Of a DNA stretch of 64,000 nucleotides, positions 29,655-40,967 are shown in pieces (position 1 is the first letter of the stretch; every line of letters begins with the position of its first letter). Where the stretch lies: the NCBI GenBank assembly GCA_905221615.1, contig CAJNDT010004891.1, forward strand, positions 1 through 64,000, in the 5' to 3' direction. Made by a program: the position numbers and the translations under genes. The notes under the pieces were generated by a model that ran no database searches, was not told the origin of the DNA, and worked only from the letters and a program-made list of their open reading frames with translations. This DNA is from Symbiodinium sp. CCMP2592. Lineage: Eukaryota; Sar; Dinophyceae; Suessiales; Symbiodiniaceae.

Positions 29655-30554
29655 ATCGCCGGCGGGGCTGCGGGCGCTGCGGCGGCGGTGAGGAGCATCT
29701 CCGAGAACCAGACGATGAACGTCCTCAGGGGCGGCGGCGACTGGACAGAACCCTGAGGATTCCCAGGAGGCCGCCGGGGTTGGCCCCGCCGCCCGACCAG
29801 GTCCTCAGATCATCGGAAGGCCCTCCGAAGTGGAGCCCCTGCTCGAGCGAGCGGGCCAGAGAGCCGCGGAGGTGGAGCGCGCGGCGGCTCAAGACATCGA
29901 GGCCTTTGCCTCGCAGCAGCTGGCAGAAGCAGAGGCTTCGGAAGGCTTTGCCACGGTGGCGGAGGCTGCGGCGAGCGCTGCCGAAGCTGCAACCGCGGCG
30001 GAAGCGGGTGGAGGAGCTCTTGCGCTCCTGGGCGAGGGAGCCCTGGCGACTGCTGGCGCCGTGGGTGCGGCGAGCGGCGGATTGGCGGTGGCCGCTGCAG
30101 GTGCGGCATTGGTCGGAACGGCCTCCGCCCTACGGGCTGGGGCGCAGCGACGGGAGGCGGCACGGATTCGGACGCCTCGCGGCCGAGCGCGACCACCGAC
30201 GTGCAAACCCTGAACCAGATGCAAGAGTCGGGCGCCATCGACCACTATACTTCATCCAGGAGCAGCGCCGGGCCCAGCGGAGGCCGGAGGTCTTCAGGAT
30301 TGACACGGACTCGGAGAGCGAGCCGCGGCCACAGCCAGCAACGCATCGTGGCCCGCCCGGTGCGGCGCCGGCAGCCCCAGGCCCAAACCCCTTTCGGCCT
30401 CAACAACATCCCGATCCCAGTGTCTTCCGGCAGCGACCGCTCCCGCGTCAGCCGCCAGTCGCGCGGCGACCGGGGACCATTGGGCACCCAGCCGTCCTTC
30501 GACGCCCTTCGTCAGGTGAGCGAACCGGAAGCTGCATATGTATGTAAAGAGTGA
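29655..30554 (+). pseudogene. Viral structural-type gene, 3' part, after element 2
   Basis: Continues the gene of 20322-20727 (IAGGAAGAAAAVRS...). A one-base shift after DWTEP near 29752 leads to SEVEPLLERAGQRAAEVE and a long Ala/Gly-rich hydrophobic helix region (LATAGAVGAASGGLAVAAAG). A second shift near 30160 leads to DVQTLNQMQESGAID, and further shifts follow. The end PSFDALRQVSEPEAAYV runs to 30554, touching the capsid gene start. The hydrophobic Ala/Gly stretch could be a membrane-active or capsid-internal segment. The gene carries several frame breaks besides element 2. Confidence 0.55.
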
Positions 30555-31774
30555 TGGAGCAGGTTACACAAGCCGTGAGTGACGAATTAACGGCCTCATT
30601 AGACTACAAATTGTCCACGGGGAACACCAACTACATTCAGTCCAGAAAATCGGTGCAATACTTTCCGAGCTCCCTGAGCACTTTTACGCCAAGCACGTCG
30701 CGGGTGTGTCGTATACCAATCACAATAAGCGGCTCCGATTTCGTAGACCCCGAGTCCATAAAGCTGGCCTTCACCTTCCGGAACACGGACGTGCTCTGCG
30801 GCTCGCCGGACCCTAGTTGTTTCATTGAGAGGATCCAGCTGATGGCCAACGGGCAACGGGTGGAAGACATCAGCTACTACGGGCGCAGTTGCTTCATGTA
30901 TTCGCTACTCAAGCCGTCGGACTGGTGGACGGAGCTGCACTGGGAGGGCCTCCCGGTGGACGCCGGCGGCTGGGCGCAGCCGGTGCAGCCGGGGCAAAAG
31001 CGCGATGTGCTGATGCACCCGCACCTCATTGGAATGTTCAACTGTGGGAAGATGCTCCCGCCGCAGCTAAATCTCGTCCTGGAGATCGAGTTCGCCGAGC
31101 CCGAGCAGGCCATGCGCGCCGGCGTGGGCTCGAGCCTGTCGTATCAGATCGAAAATGTGCACCTTTTGGCCGATCAAGTGACCCTCGATAGTGCCCTCTG
31201 GGAGAGCTTCGATCGAATATTATTGTCGAATAGGTCGCTCCTTTTCAGCTTTCCGAGCCTCCACGTGCAGCAGTCCTCGATCCCAGCGGGCTCCACGAGC
31301 TACAACATTACGGTAAGTCGTGCTTTTACCAAGATGATGGGAGCGTTCGTGCATTTCAACAAGACGGGTGAGAACCACGTTTCCAACTTCGAGTACCCCG
31401 GCGAGGCCTTCCCGAACGTCTCGGCGGCCACGGTCATGGAGGGCCAGCTGCAGCTCGGGGCGCTCCAGTTCCCTAGAAACAGCGTCAAGAGCATCGCCGA
31501 GTACCACCACTTCCTCGCTATCATGGCCGGCACTTATGACTCAAAGCTGAGAAATATGCGCCTCCCGCTATACGACAACACGAATTTCATCGCGGCTTTC
31601 CCCACCGAGCGTGTACCCAAGCACCCCACAAGCGGTTTGTCGACAAGGAGCGGCGACCTGTGCCGCTTCACATTCAAGAACATGCTCGCGGACCGCGTGG
31701 ATCAGTGCTTCATCGGGCTGGTCTCGATGCAAATCTGTACGCTCAGCGGTAGCGGCGTGAGTGTCCTCGATTGA
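30554..31774 (+). CDS. Major capsid protein of a Polinton-like virus
   Basis: 406 residues from ATG at 30554, overlapping the stop of the preceding gene by one base. The sequence has the pattern I associate with double jelly-roll capsid proteins of Polinton-like viruses. This includes RIPITISGSDFVDPESIKLAF, then a FIERIQLMANGQRVED-type block, Y-x-R, a run around HPHLIGMFNCGKMLPP, and a late FAEPEQAM block. It would form the hexameric capsomer. It is the only long viral frame here without a stop or frameshift, which is notable among decayed neighbours. GC-rich codon use matches the rest of the viral block. The family call is by pattern without a search; structure prediction would settle it. 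Confidence 0.7.
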   Translation: MEQVTQAVSDELTASLDYKLSTGNTNYIQSRKSVQYFPSSLSTFTPSTSRVCRIPITISGSDFVDPESIKLAFTFRNTDVLCGSPDPSCFIERIQLMANGQRVEDISYYGRSCFMYSLLKPSDWWTELHWEGLPVDAGGWAQPVQPGQKRDVLMHPHLIGMFNCGKMLPPQLNLVLEIEFAEPEQAMRAGVGSSLSYQIENVHLLADQVTLDSALWESFDRILLSNRSLLFSFPSLHVQQSSIPAGSTSYNITVSRAFTKMMGAFVHFNKTGENHVSNFEYPGEAFPNVSAATVMEGQLQLGALQFPRNSVKSIAEYHHFLAIMAGTYDSKLRNMRLPLYDNTNFIAAFPTERVPKHPTSGLSTRSGDLCRFTFKNMLADRVDQCFIGLVSMQICTLSGSGVSVLD

Positions 31775-31885
31775 TGATATGGGCGTTTTGAGCGATTTGT
31801 TTCACCTTTTTTGCCCTCTTCGAGCACCTTAGAACATGCCGCGAGCTTGGACCGGCGGCGCAGAGCCCGGGGGCACTAGATAAAA

Positions 31886-34800
31886 ATGTCACTCTTTCCC
31901 TCCACCCTGACCGGGCGGATCCTCGACGACGGCGTCACGGCACCACCGGTCATCGAGCTCCAGGGCATCTCCGCCGGGCAGCTGGCCACCGTGCTCACGG
32001 CTTATACGCCCCAAACGGAAACCGTGGCCAACACCGCGGCCATCGGAGTCAACGCCGCCGCCATCGCAGCTCTACAGGGCCAGGTGGCCGCCCTGCCCGC
32101 AGCTCCGGACCTAACCCCTTATGCTCTGGCCGCGGACCTCGCCGCGGCAGAGGGTTCCATCGTGGCCAACGCTTCCGGGTTGGTGGCCGTGAACACGAGC
32201 CTGACCCAGGGCCTGGCCACCAAGGCCAACCAGTCGGCCCTGGATGCTCTTTAGGTGGAGGTCAATGCCAAGAGCACGCCCGCTTCGGTGGACCTCAAGC
32301 TGGCCAACCATCCGACCGCGGCGGCCATGAACAGCAGCATCGCTTCCACAAACAACGCAACCTTGGCGACTGTCGCGGCCAACTACGCTTTGAAATCGGT
32401 GGTGGACCAGCTGGCGATCGATCTGGCGGCCCGGCAAACAGCCGCCGACGTGGACCAGCGGGTCGCCACGGCCTACGTCCAGCAGGCGGCTCTGAGACGG
32501 CCACGACGCCGACATCTTGGCGCTGCAGAGCGCGGGGCCCTTCGCCCTGCCCAGCGAGATCACGGCCCTGCAGGCATCCATCGATGCCATCCTGGCGGAT
32601 ATTGATAGTCGGCGGGGCGACGAACTTGGTCACAATGCCCCAGCATGGCCCGGCGAGATCACCTGGGACCTGCTGGCCGGGACTAACACGGTCCGCAACT
32701 TGCACGCCACGGGGCCGCTGAGCATCGCCCTCGCGAACGACAATTGGACGCTCAGCTTCGCCTGCGACAGTTACAGTCGCGGGGAGACGGACGCCCTGCT
32801 GGCTCCCCTGGCCAGCGAGGCCTGGGTGAGCAACGAGATCTTGGCCGCCCTGGCCGCCTACAGCACGACGCTGCAGGTGGGCACGGCCATCGCCGATGCC
32901 CTGCCATCTCCGATGCCGCTGCCCTGAACGTCGGGCAGTACCAGGACGCTGCGGGGGTGCAGTTCCTGATCGACCAAGCTCTGCTGGCTTATTGGACCCA
33001 AGCCGAGGTCTCGAGCTTCGTGGCGGGAGAGCTGGCCAACTACGCGACGTCTGCCTCCGTCAGCTCAAGCATTTCCTCGGCCCTGTCGAGCTATGACCCC
33101 AGCGGGGTCGTCGACAGCAAAATAATAACTGCTCTGCTGGACGTCTACACGCGGGCCGAAGTAGACCAGCAGATAGCCAACGCCCTGGGCAACGTGGATC
33201 TGTCGACCTACTACGACCAGGCCGGGACGCAAGCCTACGTGGCCAACGAGCTGCTGGCATTTTACCCCCGAACCGAGCTGGACTCCCTGCTCACGGCCAC
33301 GCTCACCCAATACTGGACGTCAGGGCGCACCCAAACGGAGATAGACGATGCCATCGCCGGCGCGGGCTTCCAAACCCAGGCGGATGCGGACCTGCGCTAC
33401 TTCGCGCGGGCTCCCGGTGCGGAGTCGGGGCAAATCTTCAATTTGATCCAGGAGCAGTTCACTCCGCGGATCGTGCGCAATTTGCTTTTGGAGGCCCCCC
33501 TGTCGGGCGACGCCATTCTCGGCAACCAAAGCACGTTGCGGCTCCGCTGCGACTCTTGGACCAAGGCGGAGGCAGACAGCCGGTTCCTGCGGACGAACGA
33601 CCTGGGCCCGCTCGATGCCCGCTACTTCGTCAACAGCCCCGGTGCAGAGGGCGGCGGGATCTTCAACCTGGTCCAGACCCAGTTCACCCCTCGCATCATC
33701 AGAAACCTCCTGTGCCAATCGCCCCTCTCCGCCCAGCCCATCCTGGGCAACGGCAGCACCCTCCAAATATCGTGCGATTGTTGGTCGAAGGGACAGTCTG
33801 ACACCCGCTATCCATTGATAGCCAACTTCAATTCGCTGGGCCAGCGCGTCACCGACCTGGAGAACAGCCCAGGAGTGGACCCCACGGCGGACCTCACCGT
33901 CAACAGCCTCACGGTCACAAGTTTCGTGCAGACACCACTGCTGCAGAGCGCTGCAGCCGATCTCCAAATCCGGAACGGCACCACCACCATCCGCGCCGAA
34001 GACGGCACATTGGTGGCCTCCTTCGCTGCCGGAAGCATCGGCTTGGAGCAAGACATCACCGTGCGCTCGGACCGCACTTTGAATGCAACCACGGCGGACG
34101 TCGCCCAGTTTTTCGTCGGCAGCACCGCTGCCACGGGGAGTTTTGCGAGCAGCAGCTCGGTGACGGCCACGCAGGAGATCACGAGCGACCTCAGGCTCGA
34201 AGCGCCCTGGTGCGCTCTGATCCGGCGGCGCCCTGGCTCACCGTCCAGGGTGGCACCAACGGGATTATGATGGACGACACCGTGCGGATCAACGGGACGC
34301 TGGGCCCCGAGGCCAGCCTGCCCTTCCTGAGCTTGTCAGGCGGCACCAGTGGGGCCCACGGACGGCACTGTGGGAGTCGTGGTGCGCAACGCCGCGCCCA
34401 CGGGAGATGCCAAGCTGCTTCTCGACGCCAACAACCAGGCGGGTGTGGCGGAGCTCAAGGTGCTGGCCGGCGGCAATTGCGAGCTCAACGCGCAGTTCCA
34501 GTTCCTAAGTTTAAACACCACCAACGGCCTGGCCAATCTGGCCATCGAGCCCAACATCGGCGGGAGCAATGACGGCGAATGCATTTTTGGTTACGGATTC
34601 GTGAACCTCTCGGACCGGGCGGAAGAACGTCCGGGCCATCCCGGAGGAGGAGTTGCAGGAGACCTTCGACGCTGTGGAGCCGCAGCTCTACGACCGCATC
34701 GACGGCGGCAAAGAGCAGATCGGCTTCGTGGCCCAGGACGTGCAGGCCAGCGGGAAGCTGGGTGCAACGTTGTGCAAGACGAAGAACTTGGACGGCCGGG

Positions 34801-34916
34801 AGCTGATGGCCCTCGATTACCAGAAGCTCTCGGTGGTGCTGTGGGGCGTGGTGAAGAAGCTGCAAAGGAGAGTGGAGGCCCTGGAGAAGAACAAAAAGAG
34901 CAAGGACACGGATTAG
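31886..34916 (+). pseudogene. Fibre/tail-spike-like protein with S74 chaperone end
   Basis: ATG at 31886. An Ala-rich heptad-like N-terminus is broken by TAG (32252-32254) and frame shifts near 32490, 32900, 34210, 34350 and 34630. Repeated beta-helix-like units run 32600-33830: two roughly 63-residue repeats start RYFARAPGAESG and RYFVNSPGAEGG, each ending in a CDSW/CDCW-type block. The end (34640-34916) matches a peptidase S74 intramolecular chaperone: EELQETFDAVEPQLYD, EQIGFVAQDVQ, then a short coiled coil (KKLQRRVEALEKN). In spikes and fibres this domain helps trimer folding and then cleaves itself off. It probably served host attachment; the gene is now dead. Confidence 0.65.
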
Positions 34917-34918
34917 AA

Positions 34919-35776
34919 ATGGCAGAGGACGGGGCGATGGAGCTGCTTGGGCGGCTGGCCCGAGACTTCAACGTGCGGGTCCTAGAAAGCTCTACCAGAT
35001 CGCTCGACGGGAGTTCCCGGAGCGGCGGGACCTCACGAGTGCGCGGGGGGAAGAGCGCGGCGGAGGGGCCGAACGACCGCTTGCAAGTGGACCTTTTGGA
35101 CTTTAGCCAGAACACGAGGGGGGGCTTGTGGTGACGGATGTGTTCACCCGGGAGGTGGCCACGAAGGCCCTGCCCGACAAGCGGGCGGAGACTGTCACCC
35201 GAGCGGCGGCGGAGATCCCCCGAGCTGGTCCAGGACGAAACCAACATCGTGGTCACGACCGACATGGGGAACGAGTTTCGGGGGTTGGAGGCGGCGCTGC
35301 CCGGAGGCGCGCTGCACCGGCAGAAGGACCCCTCCGACCGCAATGCGACCGCTGGCCAGGTGGCCCGGGACGGTGGGGGCTGGGTCGACCATGTGGAAGA
35401 GGCGGCGGAAGCCTACAATGCCAGGCCGCATGCGGCCGTGACGGTGGCCCCCGAGGATGTGGAGACGATGCCGGCTGCGAGCTTTAACGACCAGTTGACG
35501 AGGAGCCGTCAGCGGCAGCTCGAGGAGGCGGGGGCGTTCCGGGCCCCCACCAATGCGGCGAGGAGCTTCCAGCCCCAGTACGGGGCGGTGCGGGAGGTTT
35601 CGAGCTACGATTCGATGACGGTGCGGGCCACCGACGGTTCGGAGACTCTGCTGAAGCATGCGCTCCCGGTGCCCCGCGGCTCCGCGGAGCCTAAAGCACG
35701 GCTGACTCGGCGGCCGGTGCCGTTAGCGGTCAGGCAACTTAGAAATTTCAATTCCGGACCCACGGCGCCGCCGTGA
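34919..35776 (+). pseudogene. Retrovirus-type (RVE) integrase, broken
   Basis: ATG at 34919, 2 bp after the fibre stop. The order is MAEDGAMELLGRLARDFN, a catalytic-type strand QVDLLDFSQN, frame shift, VTDVFTREVATKAL, frame shift near 35210, then VVTTDMGNEF (second Asp). The later WVDHVEEAAEAYNARPHAA block is the usual RVE ending. A C-terminal region runs to 35776. The expected catalytic Glu near RNATAGQ is not visible. Such integrases are typical of Maverick/Polinton elements and insert linear DNA. At least two frame changes make it inactive. It marks one end of the virus. Confidence 0.65.
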
Positions 35777-35808
35777 TCACTTCGATCCCCATCCCCGTCC
35801 ACGACACG

Positions 35809-35970
35809 CAGGGCGGATGCAGGGCAGCCTAGTAGGGATTAGGGTTCTAGAGGGTTCGGGTCTGGAGGTTCGGGAGTTTGGGGGGGGGACCCACACGACA
35901 CGCACGGCACTCGCAGGGCCGCCTAGTAGGGATTAGGGTGCTGAGGGTTCGGGTCCAGCGGGGTTCGGGG
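35809..35970. repeat. Degenerate telomere-like GTTAGGG/GGTTCGGG repeat
   Basis: Two copies of a CCTAGTAGGGATTAGGG unit (from 35829 and 35920) followed by GAGGGTTCGGGTC. The same words, reverse-complemented, make up the 100-bp satellite at 47.3-47.8 kb. Confidence 0.5.
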
Positions 35971-36209
35971 CTTAGGGTGACCGCGGGCTGCACCAACCTG
36001 GAAGACGTCTGAGTGCAGAGTCAACTCGCGGAACATGCCGATGCAAATACAGAGAGCAGTAGGCAGGACTTTGTCACCAGCGGCGAGGCCTTGGACCGAG
36101 TGAACGCCTCTCGGGATCGACCCGTCAGCCACGCAGAAAACCAGCCTGTACACGCTGGAGCTTAGCTCGTGTACGCCGTGCCACCAATCACTGCCTTGAG
36201 CTGCCCCCG

Positions 36210-36788
36210 TTAGGGAATTGGGAAGATTTGCCCGAATCTCATGGTAAGGTATCGTAGCTCCAAGTCGATGTCTACGTGTGGACTGGCATGAAGCGCCCGC
36301 ACCGTGTCCGCCGCAAAAACTCTGGCCTGGGGCAGAAGGGGCTCCGTCCCGCCTCGGTCCGGGTTACCCCAGCACTCGATGGTGCCATGCCACTTTATGG
36401 CCATGAAGGCGGTGTCGGTGGCCTGGAGTTGCTCGACTCCCTCCACGCGCACCCCTGCTTCCAGCTCGCCGCCACATTTTTGGTCACCCCAAACCACGAC
36501 GTCTCCATCATCCAAGAGGGCTGCGAAGGCGCGGCTGTTGCACTGCACCGCTTTCACCCTCTTTGCGCCGCCTTGGCCGCCGCCATAAGGTTGCCCCACC
36601 GCCTCCGCGGTGCCATCGCCATGCAGGATCGCGTACGCACTCCCATTGCACGGGCTCCTATTCGCAACCGTGCAGGGCAAAATCGACTGGAACGTCAGGA
36701 CTCCATCCCCCACATCCTTCATCTTGCTGTCGAAGTCGAGGACGTCGGTGCCGAGGAGAAGCCGTCCGCGGCAGGTGCCGAGTGCCAC
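36210..36788 (-). CDS. RCC1-like repeat protein fragment
   Basis: About 190 residues; the frame opens with GTG so the true start is unknown. It contains three tandem units of the RCC1/BLIP-type beta-propeller pattern: SAYAILHGDGTAEAVGQ, SRAFAALLDDGDVVVWGD and a TAFMAIKWHGTIECWG unit, each about 40-50 residues apart. Such repeats are strongly expanded in dinoflagellate gene models. Too short for a whole seven-blade propeller, so it is a fragment or decayed exon. It lies downstream of the virus on the opposite strand. Confidence 0.55.
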   Translation of the reverse strand: MALGTCRGRLLLGTDVLDFDSKMKDVGDGVLTFQSILPCTVANRSPCNGSAYAILHGDGTAEAVGQPYGGGQGGAKRVKAVQCNSRAFAALLDDGDVVVWGDQKCGGELEAGVRVEGVEQLQATDTAFMAIKWHGTIECWGNPDRGGTEPLLPQARVFAADTVRALHASPHVDIDLELRYLTMRFGQIFPIP

Positions 36789-37869
36789 TCTGGCTTTCTC
36801 GGCGGGACGTCGACCTCTCGCCCGCTCAGTGATACGACGCGGACCATGGCAACAGATGATAGCTTCGTGGTATTACCAGCTAGCCACAGGAACCAAGTAT
36901 CTGCGTCGGCGCTAAGCCTACTGGCAGTCGGGCCCCAATGCTGTCCAGCAAGAGCACTCCAAAGCATCCAAACATGCCAACCAGCCGGCTTCAAAGAGGC
37001 AACAGGGCTTCAGACGTTTCGAAGTCGGCGAAGACGCTCGCCGGAGATTCCAACCTGGGCGAAGAAGGAGGGGCCGGGGCTTCCGGACGGGTGAGGACGC
37101 AGGGCACTCTAGTTACGGGCAGGGCGGGGGAGGCGGCAGCAACGGGCACTCCTGTGCGCACACAGTCGGCACCAATCCCAGGAAACCCGAACAAACCCTT
37201 AAGCCTTAAGAACCCTCTGAGGCTAGGAGCGTCGCGGAAGCGATGCAGATGTCCAGCCTGGGCGGAGCGAGGGTTCGGGAATGCAAGGCAGGGCGCTGCT
37301 GTGCGCACTCGACCAACTCCTACCGGACTCTCCTAAGACTCCCAAACTCTGAGGCCCCAGCGACGAAAGCCCGCCCACCCACCGCCCGCCCGGCAACCCC
37401 CCCGCCCCTACCCTACACTCCTTGAGAAAGCGAGCGCGGAAACCAACAAGTTCAATGCAGGGCCGAAGGGAGGGCCTAGCGGGTTCGGGACTCACTCCGA
37501 TGCGCACTCACTTGCAAAACACTTGCAGGGCAGATGGTGAGCAACCTACAGCAGGGCCGAAAGGGTTCGGGTGCCCTGAACCAATCCAAAAGCAACCCCA
37601 GCAAAAAGCACTCTAGGAAATTGAATACCACTACAAATCAAAAAAAAGCATCAGTGAGCACAGAGCGAGCATGAAAGAGCATCCTGGTGAGACTGCATCC
37701 TAAATCCCCACGGATCAGGTCGACGGCGGCCACAGGCTCGCCGCGAATCGACACTGAACGCCCGAGGCCACGAAAACTTGAGCCAAACCTAGGGGACGTA
37801 TCCACCGAAATCGTGCTCTCGCCACAGTCGCGTGTGAAACGGCCCGGCAAAGCCTTTTGGGCCATGCGC
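36789..37869. other. Stretch without a recognised gene
   Basis: GC-rich, with several short overlapping frames of unnatural composition. No domain or repeat recognised. Confidence 0.3.
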
Positions 37870-39445
37870 GGGCCTGGCTGTGTCGCTTTTGGCCGGCGGG
37901 CCCGGCAGGGTGTGTGAAACATAGGCAGCGCGCACCCCGAAGATCGGGGCCGCGGCGGTTCCGTGATGCCCGGCGAATCCGTGCGGCTGTGTTCGACCCA
38001 TCCTAAACCCTCCCGGCCCACGTTCCGTGGCTTGCCGGCACCGATCTGACAGGGAAGGGCCGATCCGGCCGAAATCGTGCTCAAACGCTAGGCGGGGGAC
38101 ACACCGAAATCGGGCTCTCGCCGATGCGTGGTCGGCTCGCAAAACGGCCGGCTGCCCGGGGCCGTCGGGGCGCACCCTCCCCGGGCGGCTTCAAAATCCC
38201 GAAAAATTGGGGTGCGGCATGGTGTTTTAGGGCCATGCGTGTTTGGAGTGATAAATGCTGTCAATGTAAAAGATGGATTTGGCGTGCCGGACGGCCACGG
38301 AGGAGCCGACCGAAGCCAATCTCGTGCGGCTGCTGGATCTGTGGTCGGTGGACTGGAAGCACCGGGGCCGCACTCGGGCGGTGGGGCCGGGGGCCTATGA
38401 GCGATATGCCACGCTGGGGCTTTTCGGGCACGGCGGCGTGGTCGGTGTCTCCAATGCCACGGGCCTGCGGGATGCCTGTGCAGCCGTGAACAGCTTTCTC
38501 AAGAGCCGCTTTCCGAACGGCACCTGGACCTCCATCGCCGTGCTCTTCAATCCGCGCATGGGGCTGCACCGCGACATTCAGAACAGCCGGGGCACTTGAA
38601 TCATGCGCTTGCTCTGGGCGACTACACAGGAGGGCGGGTGTGGATCGAAGATGACGAGGGGGACTCGACGGCATGGCTGGCCGACAAGAAAGGGGAGCGA
38701 GAGCTGCGGGGTCGGTGGCTGGACATGCACGACAAGCCGGTGAGCTTCGATGCTCGCCGGTATCACATGGTGGAACCGCACGAGGGCAGCATGTGGGCAC
38801 TCGCTGCTTATGTTCCGCAAGCCTATGCTCGGGCGACGGAGCAGCACCGGCAAGCGCTGAGAGAAGCGGGCTTTCCGCTGCCTGCTTGAACCCCCAGCCA
38901 AAATAACAGGGTGGCTTCCTTATATATATACGACTGGGGGGTTGCTCGAAGGAGTTTTTTTTTTTCGAATCGCGGGTCGTCGCCCAGATCCCGGACAGGT
39001 CACTTCCACGATTTCCGCGATTTCCGGGGTTTCCGGGGGGGGTGTTGGGAGGGCCCAAAAAGACAACATGGAAAGCGTGGAAAAATGAAGCTCCTGGACG
39101 CCAAAACAGGGCTCGAAGAGCAGGGTTCCAAAGTGAACTCCGAACACCTGGAAAACGTGGAAAGCGTGGAAAAATAAAGCTCCTGATCATCAAAAACGGG
39201 CTCAAGATCAGGATGTGCAAAGCACAACATGGAAAGGGGTGGAAGGGCAGCTTTTCGCTCTCTCTGGGAAGGGTGTTCCAGCACTCCACTCTGTGATAGC
39301 TACAGGCCTCAATTCAAGACATGGGTCAGAATTCGATACTTTGGAGCACTATCGATTCGCGGGCCTACGGCCCGCAGCTCCGACGATCTTAGGGGCTCTA
39401 AAGTCTTTGCAAAACGGGCTTTAGAGGAACTTTAGGGGCGCGCAA
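37870..39445 (+). repeat. Left arm of a large inverted duplication
   Basis: Matches the reverse complement of 40968-42272 in order: a leader near 37870-38060, the oxygenase-like gene and its upstream sequence (38190-38889), and a 200-bp end block (39255-39445). The left arm has about 350 bp (38890-39240) absent from the right arm, including a TATATATA tract and GTGGAAAGCGTGGAAAA tandem units. The arms are diverged, so the duplication is not recent. Confidence 0.75.
38273..38889 (+). pseudogene. 2OG-Fe(II) oxygenase-like gene, broken copy
   Basis: ATG at 38273 (MDLACRTATEEPTEANLV), with GLHRDIQN holding the HxD iron pair, then a one-base deletion near 38588 that shifts the frame. The rest (38596 onward) holds LGDYTGGRVWIED, RRYHMVEPHEGSMW with the distal His, and ends FPLPA. 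Restored length would be about 205 residues. The signature HxDxxN, [FYW]TGG and H-x-x-x-P-x-x-G fits a 2-oxoglutarate and iron dioxygenase, possibly of the TET/JBP type that oxidises DNA bases; this is inference. The right-arm copy (41862-41245) is intact and reveals the deletion. Confidence 0.6.
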
Positions 39446-39610
39446 CTCGGCAGCAGCTGACGAGCACTTGCCAGCAGCTTACGAGCTACTTGCTGGCAAC
39501 TTACGAGCACTGGCCAGCAGCTTCGGAGCGACTTAAGAGCTGCTGCTCAGCAGCTTCGGAGTGCTTGCCGAGCGAGCTTCCGAGCAGCTCACCAGCCGGA
39601 TCGGAAAATT
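39445..39610. repeat. Degenerate short tandem repeat, left copy
   Basis: Imperfect 20-24 bp units built on GCAGCTTACGAGCTACTTGC. The inverted equivalent lies at 40735-40967, so the repeat belongs to the inverted duplication. Confidence 0.55.
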
Positions 39611-40734
39611 CTCGGAGCATTTGTCAATCAAGTTGATTGAAAAATAGGGACAGTCAGATTGGTTGACAGCCCTGAAAATTCTTCGAGCGTCCTGCGCAGG
39701 TCCTTGCCAGCGCCGTTCAGGAGCTTACGAGCTGCTTGCTCGCAACTCACATCCTGGTCCTGCCAGCACCGTTCTTGCCGGCAGCTCACAAGCTTCTTGC
39801 GAGCAGCGCACGAGCTTCTTGCCAACCGAAATAACCGAAATTCAAGATAGTTCACCGAAAGTTTCGCCACTCGCCGGCAGCTTTCGAGCTACTTATGAAG
39901 CGCGCATTGCTCGCAAGTTCACAGGTCTGCATTCTGTTACTTTCTGCTTACCATTAGTCTGCCCATTCTGTCTTTCCGTACACTTCCGGATGTCACAAAG
40001 ACGCAATGTAACATCCAGGGAAAAAAAACGTTTCTTGCAACTGGCAAGTTTATGCTTTGTGCAGTTTCTCCAAAACCTTTTTCTTGGTGTGGGTTGGCCG
40101 GATGCGCGCAGGCGCTCACCTGCTCTGTGCATCAGCAGCGCGTTTTTTGTTTCTGCTCACTGAAGGTTTGGGCGGCTCCAAGTAAAACATTATTCTTGCC
40201 AGCTTTTTTTTTTGGCTTGACTGGGCCTGTTGACAACGCCTGTAGCACTCGGTTCGGACAAACAAGCAAACAATACATAAGTAAAAAACACGTACAGTTG
40301 CAAATCCGCTGGTTGTGGCATTTAAGGTGAGCGTGCAGCTGCTTCGGACAAGACTTCTGGCTTTTCAATCTTGCGTCTGCATGATGCCCAAAACTGCGGG
40401 AACAAAGGCAGGCAGGCGCACGCCCGAGATCCAGCTGGTTGGCCCCGAACATTTGCGATTTGCGACCCCAAAAATGGGGCCGTTTCGGGCCCCGAAAACA
40501 GGGCTGCGACATGTGCCCGCCTCATTAAATATATAGTTTGAGCAGGAGTTGGAGGCTTGGAACCCCGACCCCAAAAATGGCGCCGCCAAACGGCCCCATT
40601 TTGGGGGTCGCGAATTCTTCTACTTTGAGGCACGTCCGCCTGACTGCTCAAAGTCTCAATGTCTCAGCCGGCGCTGGTCTGGAAAGGTCCTAGCTTCGCG
40701 CGCTCGTTCGGCGCGGAGGGCGCGGAAGCAGCTC
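39611..40734. other. Loop between the inverted arms
   Basis: Mostly unique sequence with no gene recognised. It contains a GGGGCCGTTT/AAACGGCCCC pair (about 40477 and 40588). Confidence 0.35.
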
Positions 40735-40967
40735 AAAGGCAGCTCGTAAGCTGCTAGCAAGTGCTCGTAAGTTGCCAGCCAGCAAGCAGCTCGTAAGCTG
40801 CTGGCGAGTGCGTTGCCAGCAAGTAGCTCGTGAGTTGCTGGCGAGTGCTCGTAAGTTGCCAGCAAGTAGCTCGTAAGCTGCTGGCGAGTGCTCGTAAGTT
40901 GCGAGCAGTAGCTTTTAAGTTGCTTGTCCACTGCTCTGAAAGCACCACGAAGCTGCTTCGAAGTGCT
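40735..40967. repeat. Degenerate short tandem repeat, right copy
   Basis: Imperfect units of AGTAGCTCGTAAGCTGCTGG-type sequence, the inverse of 39445-39610, next to the right arm. Confidence 0.55.

Noticed and set aside
35690-35776. Terminal inverted repeat of the virus
   Set aside because: The inverted match at 48673-48757 lies outside the viral block and covers coding sequence, so it is better explained as a remnant or dispersed repeat.
18058-36866. 17-bp match CAGATGATAGCTTCGTG at 18061 and 36850 as an attachment site
   Set aside because: Match is short, flanks are unrelated, and chance occurrence in 64 kb is not negligible.
38917-38932. TATATATA tract as a promoter TATA box
   Set aside because: Dinoflagellate promoters usually lack TATA boxes and the tract lies after a gene end inside a repeat arm.
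40020-40210. T-rich and A-rich runs as polymerase III or SL RNA genes
   Set aside because: No box A/B, no spliced-leader core sequence and no stem structure recognised.
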